Shown here: positions 7,288 through 13,257 of the stretch, in pieces | How positions within the stretch are numbered: the first letter of the stretch is position 1 | How the letters are laid out: each line of letters starts with the position of its first letter | DNA from: an uncultured Ruminococcus sp. | GTDB lineage: Bacteria; Bacillota; Clostridia; Oscillospirales; Ruminococcaceae | Assembly (NCBI GenBank): GCA_947174085.1 | Contig: CAMWHN010000023.1 | Span: 1 to 15,658, forward strand | Reading direction: 5' to 3' | Length of the DNA stretch: 15,658 bases | Translations under genes and position numbers: made by a program | Notes under the pieces: model-generated | What the model was told of the DNA's origin: nothing | Seen by the model: the letters and a program-made list of their open reading frames with translations, nothing else | Databases searched by the model: none

Positions 7288-7815
7288 ATGCGAGATTCTG
7301 AAAAATTAGAAATGCTTTATCAAATCTATGAAAAACCGTTTTATCATATTGCTTATGCAATTTTACATCAACATCAGCAAGCAGAAGATGCCGTTTCTGA
7401 TGCGTTTGAGAGAATTATCAGGCATTTTCATAAAATTGGTGAACCAGACAGCCCTGAAACAAAAAAATATATGATAGCAATTATTCGTAATACAGCGATT
7501 AATCAATATCGGAAAAATATGCGAAATTCAAATAATTGCGTAGATTTAGACGAATCTATTACACAAATTGCAGATCATCATGATGAATTAAATACCAGAA
7601 TCAAGAAACATTCATTACGTCAGTTATTAGCTGATATGTTTTCCGTGTTAAGTGAACAAGATAAACAAATTGTATTACTGCATTGTCAAGAGGGTTTGAC
7701 GTTTGGAAAAATTTCTGAATTACTTAACATGAAAGAAAATACCGTCCGTAAACGTTATGAACGTGCAAAAAAACGTATGACGGCACAGAAAGGAGTAAAA
7801 AATTATGTCCCATAA
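7288..7815 (+). CDS. ECF-like RNA polymerase sigma factor (sigma-70 family)
   Basis: A 175-residue sigma factor with only regions 2 and 4, as in the ECF group. Region 2 (about residues 8–78) includes the AEDAVSDAFERI helix that contacts core polymerase and the -10. Region 4 (about 117–165) has the helix-turn-helix LTFGKISELLNMKENTVRKRYERAKKRM-type pattern that reads the -35. There is no region 1 or 3. The start has an ideal AGGAGGT at 7276–7281. Its last 11 bases overlap the next gene, a membrane protein, which is the standard layout for a sigma factor and its anti-sigma. Its regulon cannot be read here. The promoter upstream is of the housekeeping type, so I see no direct sign of autoregulation. 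Confidence 0.9.
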   Translation: MRDSEKLEMLYQIYEKPFYHIAYAILHQHQQAEDAVSDAFERIIRHFHKIGEPDSPETKKYMIAIIRNTAINQYRKNMRNSNNCVDLDESITQIADHHDELNTRIKKHSLRQLLADMFSVLSEQDKQIVLLHCQEGLTFGKISELLNMKENTVRKRYERAKKRMTAQKGVKNYVP

Positions 7816-9889
7816 TAAATATAAAATAAATAATCAAGATTGGGATAAAATTGTTTCCCAAGCATTTTCACCAGATATGCCAGAGCCTAAATTTTCAAAT
7901 TCTTATTATCAACGCCGTCAAGAACTAGAAAGGAGAGTTACTATGAAACAGTCTCATAAAGCAGAGCGTAGAAATAAAGCAGGTTTTGCTGTATTAACAG
8001 CATGTGTTGCAGGTATGGCAGGATTCGCCATTTATGGTGGGGTGAATCTTTATCAAATCGGCAAAGTTGCTCAACAAAGTGAAAATTTATCAGATTTTTC
8101 TGTTGGGTCTGAAGTTTTGCTAAATGCAGAAGAAGAAACAGAATCTGTGAATACTATTTTTCAAAGTCAAAGTCTGAAATCCTATGGTGAAACATCTAAT
8201 GAAGCATTTAGCTTTGAAATATATTTCACTTGTCAGGAAGATGAGCATACCAGCAATGGCGGTTATTATGATGTCAAGAGTGATTGGTTGCCAGAAGATA
8301 AAACTGCTTTTGCGTTGACGTTCCAACGTGTTGCAGATGTCACAAAAGATTTTTATAAGAAATTTGATAATGTTCTTAGTTATCAGGCATTTCAGACCAG
8401 CTCTGACAATGAGGCATATTATCTTATTCTGGATAATATGTTGCAGTTATATGTGCATTTTTCTGGAACGCCTTATATTGCAACGTATTATATTAATGAT
8501 TTGTCAATCACAGGGGACGAAGTACAGAAGCTTGCAGATAATTTATATTTAGAAGTTTCTGATACAGAAACAGCAGTTTTATGGACACCAGAAAGTCAAG
8601 AATATTCAATTGAAGATATGCCATATGTACAACGCATTGAATTTCAGTGTGAAGAAAATGATTACACAGCAAATGGCGGTTGTTATGATTTGCAGTTAAA
8701 CTGGTTGCCAGATGGTCTGGAATTGGCAGGAGATAATAGTCCTTATTACGGCAAATATCATAATTTTTCGGATGAGTCTGATGAACATGCTATGACACCT
8801 AGTTTTTGTCGTGTGGAGGATGTATCACAGAATTTCGTGGTGGATGTTGATTATGCTGTTGATAGATTAGAAATGGAATTAGATTCCGGTGAATTTAAAA
8901 AGCAAATGGTACTCATCACAAGAGATAAAGGTTATTCTCAGTTGTATGTGCATTTTGAGGGGACACCTTATGTTGCAGATTATTATATCAAGGGTTTCAC
9001 GCAGGAAGAAGCAATTCAGCTAGCGGATAATATGACACTTGTGGAAACAGAGGAAGAAACAGCGGGTATCTATCAGGAAGCCTGGACAATTGATAAACAG
9101 TTTGCAGATCCAAGCTTCATTTCTCAATTAATTGCAGCAGAAAAAAATGGTCTTTCAGAATCAAATATTTATTGTTCAGAAATAATGAGAGCTGACAAAA
9201 ATGAGTGGAATTTAGTGCATATTGGTGATACCGTGAATAAATCTATACAGCTTGATGATGTTTCTGTTGTTGAAAATCCAGATATTCAGTTGACAATTAA
9301 TGATGCGACTTTGCAGAGTGATTTCACGGGTGTAACAACAAATGGCATTGGACTTCCAGAGGATTTCAGCGGATATCTTAACGAAGACGGGGAATTGTAT
9401 GTCTCTAAAACAGTAACTAAGGTTGGCAACGGTTTGACTTCGATTGATGAGTTCCTTGGGGAATCCGTTGTTAAGCAATATATTTTAAAATTAGATGTAA
9501 CATTGACTAGAACAGGTGAAAGCTTTGAAATGGATGACGAAGATTATTATGATAACCATGGATTATGTTTTAGTATGCCTCTTATGAGTATTGTGGATAA
9601 TCAGATATGGTGTGGAGATTATATTGGAGGTAGTCTGCACATGGAGCATGAACCTAATTTCCACTCAAATAGTTTCTTTAGTTTTTATACAGAACATGAA
9701 CATGACCATAATGGCATTTATGATTTAGAAGTTGGCGAAAGTGCAAACTGTGTATTGTATTATGCGGTTGATGAAGACCAAATCGGTAATCTTTATATTT
9801 CATTATTTGACACAGGTGAGGCGATACTTGATTTATGTGATTTGTCAGCTCCTGATTTCATACTACTTGAGCCAGTTTCTGAACATTAA
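7805..9889 (+). CDS. Probable membrane anti-sigma factor with duplicated extracytoplasmic domain
   Basis: A 694-residue single-pass protein. Residues 1–58 are a basic cytoplasmic region that would hold the sigma factor, residues 59–80 a membrane segment, and about 610 residues lie outside. Two homologous outer domains are plain: residues 137–254 and 278–415. They share NGG-YD…WLP (151–163 and 290–302), QLYVHF-GTPY-A-YYI (214–230 and 379–395) and LADN (243 and 406). A different C-terminal part (about 445–694) contains an unusual HEHDHN cluster, perhaps metal-binding. The start overlaps the sigma gene by 11 bases and has AGGAG at 7791–7795, implying coupled translation. A second in-frame ATG at 7943 (Met47) has a stronger ribosome site. 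It resembles the DUF4179-type anti-sigma layout in outline, but I cannot name the outer domains. The anti-sigma role rests on context and topology. Confidence 0.75.
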   Translation: MSHNKYKINNQDWDKIVSQAFSPDMPEPKFSNSYYQRRQELERRVTMKQSHKAERRNKAGFAVLTACVAGMAGFAIYGGVNLYQIGKVAQQSENLSDFSVGSEVLLNAEEETESVNTIFQSQSLKSYGETSNEAFSFEIYFTCQEDEHTSNGGYYDVKSDWLPEDKTAFALTFQRVADVTKDFYKKFDNVLSYQAFQTSSDNEAYYLILDNMLQLYVHFSGTPYIATYYINDLSITGDEVQKLADNLYLEVSDTETAVLWTPESQEYSIEDMPYVQRIEFQCEENDYTANGGCYDLQLNWLPDGLELAGDNSPYYGKYHNFSDESDEHAMTPSFCRVEDVSQNFVVDVDYAVDRLEMELDSGEFKKQMVLITRDKGYSQLYVHFEGTPYVADYYIKGFTQEEAIQLADNMTLVETEEETAGIYQEAWTIDKQFADPSFISQLIAAEKNGLSESNIYCSEIMRADKNEWNLVHIGDTVNKSIQLDDVSVVENPDIQLTINDATLQSDFTGVTTNGIGLPEDFSGYLNEDGELYVSKTVTKVGNGLTSIDEFLGESVVKQYILKLDVTLTRTGESFEMDDEDYYDNHGLCFSMPLMSIVDNQIWCGDYIGGSLHMEHEPNFHSNSFFSFYTEHEHDHNGIYDLEVGESANCVLYYAVDEDQIGNLYISLFDTGEAILDLCDLSAPDFILLEPVSEH
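7929..7945 (+). promoter_or_regulatory. Internal ribosome site and in-frame ATG inside the anti-sigma gene
   Basis: GAAAGGAGAG ends about seven bases before the ATG at 7943, in frame as Met47. A product starting here would have only about 12 residues before the membrane segment and would lose most of the presumed sigma-binding region. The same bases encode Glu-Arg-Arg, so the match may be chance. Confidence 0.4.
8213..8566 (+). repeat. First copy of the duplicated outer domain
   Basis: This encodes residues 137–254 of the membrane protein. It aligns with the copy at 8636–9049 through shared NGG-YD, WLP, QLYVHF-GTPY and LADN motifs. This copy is shorter by roughly 20 residues in its middle. 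The copies have diverged at DNA level, so the duplication is old. Confidence 0.8.
8636..9049 (+). repeat. Second copy of the duplicated outer domain
   Basis: This encodes residues 278–415. Compared with the first copy it has extra residues after WLP, rich in Asp, Ser, Tyr and His, and carries additional Cys residues (282, 293, 335) not matched in copy one. Confidence 0.8.
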
Positions 9890-9905
9890 GATATATCTAT
9901 TTAGG

Positions 9906-9939
9906 AAAAAGCTTGCTTTTTTAAGCAGGCTTTTTTCTT
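9906..9939 (+). terminator. Intrinsic terminator after the sigma/anti-sigma unit
   Basis: A 10-bp stem with one G-U pair (9909–9918 with 9923–9932) closes a TTTT loop. It is extended by A/T pairs and followed by T6 and further T. It lies 16 bases after the stop codon. Confidence 0.9.
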
Positions 9940-9943
9940 TTGC

Positions 9944-9972
9944 TTGCATTTTCTGAATCATTATGCTATAAT
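9944..9972 (+). promoter_or_regulatory. Extended -10 promoter of the methyltransferase gene
   Basis: TTGCAT (9944–9949) and TATAAT (9967–9972) are 17 bases apart, with TGC directly before the -10. It begins right behind the terminator. The same architecture recurs before miaB and, with TTGTAT, before the hydrolase gene. Confidence 0.8.
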
Positions 9973-10013
9973 AAAATTATGATTAAAATAATTATCAAGA
10001 AAGGAGCTGTTTT

Positions 10014-10628
10014 ATGTTAATTAAAAATCAAAAAACTTTCTGGAATTTTTATGCACCAGTTTATAATATTTTCATGGGTATTAATAAAAAAGCATATCAG
10101 GAAATGTATCAGAAAATCAGAAAAATAATTTTAAAAAAGCAAGTTTTGGAAGTTGCCACAGGGACAGGCTTAATTGCCAGAAATACAGCGAAATTTGCAA
10201 AAAAATATATTGCAACTGATTTTTCAGAAAATATGCTGTATCAAGCACAGAAAGGCAATCAACTAGAAAATTTATTTTTTATGCAAGCAGATGCATGTGC
10301 TTTGCCGTTTGAAAATAATAGCTTTGATGTCGTAATTATCTCAAATGCGTTGCATATTATGCCGAATCCTGAAAAAGCTTTGTCTGAAATTGCAAGAGTG
10401 TTAAAAACAGGTGGTATTTTAATTGCACCATGTTTGATAAATCAAAATATAAATTCCTCAAGTCTAATGCTAACTAAAATATTTAAAACAATTTCAGGTG
10501 TGACTATGGCAAATTGGAATGAAAAAGAATATATTCAGTTTTTGAAAAATAATAGATTTCATGTCAAAAAAAAAGTTGTATTAAAAGCAATGATGCCTTT
10601 GTTATATACAGAAGCAGTTTATAGGTAA
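10014..10628 (+). CDS. Class I SAM-dependent methyltransferase (UbiE/PmtA-like)
   Basis: A 204-residue soluble methyltransferase with a complete Rossmann fold. Motif I is VLEVATGTG (about residues 44–52), the acidic end of strand two is YIATDFSENM, motif II is QADACALPF with FDVVIISNALHIMPN, and motif III is RVLKTGGILIAP. The set resembles ubiquinone/menaquinone and phosphatidylethanolamine methyltransferases, as does the N-terminal FWNFYAPVYN. The methyl acceptor cannot be read. Length is normal for the subfamily. The ATG has AAGGAG at 10001–10006. It has its own promoter, and no proper terminator separates it from miaB, so some readthrough is possible. Confidence 0.88.
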   Translation: MLIKNQKTFWNFYAPVYNIFMGINKKAYQEMYQKIRKIILKKQVLEVATGTGLIARNTAKFAKKYIATDFSENMLYQAQKGNQLENLFFMQADACALPFENNSFDVVIISNALHIMPNPEKALSEIARVLKTGGILIAPCLINQNINSSSLMLTKIFKTISGVTMANWNEKEYIQFLKNNRFHVKKKVVLKAMMPLLYTEAVYR

Positions 10629-10635
10629 AAAAAGC

Positions 10636-10664
10636 TTGCATTTTTTTCAAGAAAGTGCTATAAT
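10636..10664 (+). promoter_or_regulatory. Extended -10 promoter of the miaB–mutS operon
   Basis: TTGCAT (10636–10641) and TATAAT (10659–10664) are 17 bases apart with TGC before the -10. The start point would be near 10671, leaving an mRNA leader of only about 15 bases before the TTG start of miaB. I see no further promoter in the gaps down to mutS. Confidence 0.8.
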
Positions 10665-10685
10665 AATTTTTGTGAGGTGAAAATA

Positions 10686-12080
10686 TTGAATTTAGATAGA
10701 AATAATTTGCCAAAGCCTGAAATTTGTATGCAAGAAATTAAAAACTGGCTTTCACAAAGACCAGAACCGCCAAAAGCATATTTACATGCATTCGGCTGTC
10801 AGTTAAATGTTGCAGACGGTGAAAATTTATCAGGCATTTTGCAAGCAATGGGTTATGTTATGACAGATGATGTAAAGCAAGCGTCTTTGATTTTATATCA
10901 TACTTGTGCTGTGCGTGAAAATGCCGAAGACAGAGTATTTGGAACATTGGGCAGTATTAAAAAATTAAAGCAGGAAAATCCAGCATTAATTATTTGTGTA
11001 ACAGGTTGCATGACAGCTCAAAAACAAGTTGCAGATAAAATTGCAAAGTCTTATCGATATGTAGATATTGTATTAGGAACTTCTGCTGTGAATCGGCTTG
11101 CACAAATGTTATATGCTCATATGCATGGGCTAAGATATGCACAGGATATTGAAACTGTGATTGATATTCCTGAAAATTTAGAGCCTTTAAGAGAAAGTAA
11201 ATTTAAAGCTTCTGTGCCAATTATGTATGGCTGTAATAATTTTTGTACATACTGTATTGTGCCGTATGTCAGAGGTAGAGAACGGAGCAGGAAACCAGAA
11301 AATATTGTTTCAGAAGTAAAAAAATTAATTCAAGATGGTTATAAAGAAATTATGCTATTAGGACAAAATGTTAATTCTTATGGCAAAGATTTAGATATCA
11401 AAATTACGTTTCCTGAATTATTGCGTGAATTAAATAAAATTTCTGGTGAATACTGGATTAGATTTATGTCATCACACCCGAAAGATGCGACTCCGGAATT
11501 AATGGATTGTATCTTAGAATGTGAACATGTGGCAAAACATTTGCATCTGCCTGTGCAATCCGGCAGTAATGAAATTTTAAAACGCATGAATCGAAATTAT
11601 ACAGTTGAGAAATATTTATCACAAGTAAATTATATTCGTGAAAAAAATCCTGATTTTTCATTGACAACAGATTTAATTATTGGTTTTCCAGATGAAAGTG
11701 AACAGGATTTTCAAGCAACGCTTGCACTTGTGAAACAAGTCAAATATGATAATATGTATTCGTTTATTTATTCTAAGCGTACAGGAACAAAGGCTGCTAG
11801 TATGCTGGATAGTATTTCTGATTCTGAAAAAAGTCGGAGAATGCAGGAATTACTTGCCGTACAGCGTGAAATTTCTGTAGAAAATAATAAGCGTTTTATT
11901 GGGAAAATTTTAACTGTATTGTGTGACGGCGAGAGTAAAAAGCGTTCAGGTCATATGTCTGGCAGAAGTTCTGAAAATATGTTAGTAGAATTTGCAGGAA
12001 ATGCAGACATGTTAGGGAAATTTTTAAAAATTAAAATTACAGATAGTCGCAGTAATTGTGTTATTGGCGAAATTATTTAA
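10686..12080 (+). CDS. miaB: tRNA-2-methylthio-N6-dimethylallyladenosine synthase MiaB
   Basis: MiaB is a radical-SAM enzyme that adds a methylthio group to i6A37 of tRNAs reading U-starting codons. The N-terminal UPF0004 domain has its three cluster Cys: 38 (FGCQLN), 74 (HTCAVRENAEDR) and 108 (TGCMTAQ). The radical-SAM CxxxCxxC is Cys183, 187 and 190 (YGCNNFCTYCIVPYVRGRE). A TRAM domain occupies about residues 395–462. The full set of six Cys and the CIVPYVRGRERSR form favour MiaB over RimO or MtaB. I place the start at TTG 10686 because GAGGTG (10674–10679) then sits six bases upstream. The in-frame GTG at 10677 would lie inside that ribosome site and add three residues. The ymcA-like gene follows after 24 bases. 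B. subtilis ymcB is the counterpart. Confidence 0.95.
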   Translation: MNLDRNNLPKPEICMQEIKNWLSQRPEPPKAYLHAFGCQLNVADGENLSGILQAMGYVMTDDVKQASLILYHTCAVRENAEDRVFGTLGSIKKLKQENPALIICVTGCMTAQKQVADKIAKSYRYVDIVLGTSAVNRLAQMLYAHMHGLRYAQDIETVIDIPENLEPLRESKFKASVPIMYGCNNFCTYCIVPYVRGRERSRKPENIVSEVKKLIQDGYKEIMLLGQNVNSYGKDLDIKITFPELLRELNKISGEYWIRFMSSHPKDATPELMDCILECEHVAKHLHLPVQSGSNEILKRMNRNYTVEKYLSQVNYIREKNPDFSLTTDLIIGFPDESEQDFQATLALVKQVKYDNMYSFIYSKRTGTKAASMLDSISDSEKSRRMQELLAVQREISVENNKRFIGKILTVLCDGESKKRSGHMSGRSSENMLVEFAGNADMLGKFLKIKITDSRSNCVIGEII

Positions 12081-12104
12081 ATTTATATAAAGGAGCATGT
12101 ATAT

Positions 12105-12512
12105 ATGGATATTATTCAAATGACGAGAGAATTAGGCAAGGCAATTCAGGCAGATGACAGATATATTGCTTATTGTCTGGCAAAACAAGCGAATGATGAA
12201 GACGAACAGTTACAGGCTTTAATTAATGCGTTTAATTTAAAGCGTGTGGAATTGCAAATGGAAATTGCGAAACCTGATAAAGATAATGATAAAGTGCAAG
12301 AATTAAATGAATTAATTAAAGATAATTATCAGAAAATTATGAGTAATCCAAAAATGATGGTTTATAATGGCGCAAAATCTGCTATGGACGAACTTATGAG
12401 TCAGATTAATACAATCATTTCTATGTCTGCCAATGGTGTGAATCCAGATGAAATTGATGTGACAACAGCATCTTGTGCAGGAGATTGCGGAAGCTGTGGC
12501 GGTTGTGGTTGA
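12105..12512 (+). CDS. ymcA: YlbF/YmcA (RicA/RicF) family protein with four-Cys tail
   Basis: A 135-residue, mostly helical protein of the YlbF/YmcA family, recognised by AxKQANDEDEQLQ and the FNLKRVELQMEIAKPDKD helix. In B. subtilis RicA (YmcA), RicF (YlbF) and RicT form a complex that binds Fe-S clusters and works with RNase Y in mRNA maturation; it also affects sporulation and biofilm. Here the C-terminus carries Cys124, 128, 131 and 134 (C-x3-C-x2-C-x2-C), a likely cluster ligand set. Position after miaB matches B. subtilis ymcB–ymcA, hence the symbol, though YlbF is not excluded by sequence alone. AAAGGAG at 12089–12095 supports the ATG at 12105. The stop lies four bases before the next ATG, so translation is probably coupled. 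Confidence 0.82.
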   Translation: MDIIQMTRELGKAIQADDRYIAYCLAKQANDEDEQLQALINAFNLKRVELQMEIAKPDKDNDKVQELNELIKDNYQKIMSNPKMMVYNGAKSAMDELMSQINTIISMSANGVNPDEIDVTTASCAGDCGSCGGCG

Positions 12513-12516
12513 TTCT

Positions 12517-13227
12517 ATGCCAAAGTCTGTCAAAAGAGGCTTTGTGTCAACAGATGAACGTCAGTTCAATCAAAAATCTTTGCAGATATTACAACAAGCT
12601 GGAGAAGAAATTTATTTTTTATTAAACAGAGGTTATTCTGTAAAGACAGCGACAACATTTGTGGGAAATCATTATTTGCTATCTGAACGGCAAAGACTTG
12701 CTTTAGCAAGAATGATTTCCCCAGAGGAAAATATTAATATTCGTAAAAAGAAAGAATTATTAAAAAAAGACCTTGCCGGAGCAACTTTATATATTGACGG
12801 CTTTAATATCATTATTACACTAGAAATTGCTTTTTCTGGTTCATTGCTGTTAGACTGCATGGACGGGACTATTAGAGATTTAGCAGGTTTACGAGGAACT
12901 TATTGTTTAATTGATAAAACAGATTTGGCAATTCAGGCAATGCGTGAATTTTTTCAGGAGTCTAACATTAAAAAGGCAGTTTTTTATTTAGATAAGCCAA
13001 TTTCTAATTCTGGAAGATTAAAGCAAAGAATTTTAGAATTAATGGCAGAATCAGAATTTGAAATTGCTGTTGAAATTGAAAATCCTGTGGATTTAATTCT
13101 AAAGCAAAAACATCATGTTGTGACAGCAGATGCGATTATTTTAGATGCCTGTGAAAGTTGGTATAATCTCACTCGTGAAGTGATTGCTCAAAAAATTGGT
13201 AATTATAATTATATCAAAATTTTTTAA
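12517..13227 (+). CDS. DUF434-type protein, possible metal-dependent nuclease
   Basis: A 236-residue protein of unknown function. Residues 1–65 (RGFVSTD…EEIYFLLNRGYSVKTATTFVGNHYLLSERQRLAL) match the DUF434 domain as I remember it. The rest corresponds to the partner domain listed as DUF5616. That second part starts a strand ending in YIDGFN (Asp94), then DCMDGTIRDLAG, and later TADAIILD (Asp205, Asp210). The spread of acidic residues at strand ends is like PIN/NYN nucleases, but this is inference. The ATG at 12517 is four bases after the ymcA stop with only a weak G-rich site, implying reinitiation. A GTG at 12475 would overlap the ymcA Cys tail. It occupies the place of cotE in the B. subtilis ymcB–ymcA–cotE–mutS order. 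Its product could act on RNA with RicA or MiaB, or on DNA with MutS. Confidence 0.75.
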   Translation: MPKSVKRGFVSTDERQFNQKSLQILQQAGEEIYFLLNRGYSVKTATTFVGNHYLLSERQRLALARMISPEENINIRKKKELLKKDLAGATLYIDGFNIIITLEIAFSGSLLLDCMDGTIRDLAGLRGTYCLIDKTDLAIQAMREFFQESNIKKAVFYLDKPISNSGRLKQRILELMAESEFEIAVEIENPVDLILKQKHHVVTADAIILDACESWYNLTREVIAQKIGNYNYIKIF

Positions 13228-13242
13228 GATTTAATAACAGAG

Positions 13243-13257
13243 AGGAGCTTTTTTTTG
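13243..13257 (+). promoter_or_regulatory. Ribosome site, T8 tract and TTG start of mutS
   Basis: AGGAG (13243–13247) is followed by C and eight T (13249–13256), and the last two T plus G form the TTG start at 13255. The start codon is thus part of a homopolymer. A gain or loss of T would change the spacing between ribosome site and start without altering the reading frame. Confidence 0.7.

Noticed and set aside
10627..10649. A-tract/T-tract hairpin as a terminator after the methyltransferase gene
   Set aside because: Pairing needs a bulge and has a single G-C pair around a tiny loop. The same bases form the -35 of the next promoter.
12475..12516. GTG start for the DUF434 gene
   Set aside because: It would overlap the Cys-tail codons of ymcA and add residues that just mirror that sequence in another frame. 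The ATG at 12517 gives the normal-looking N-terminus.
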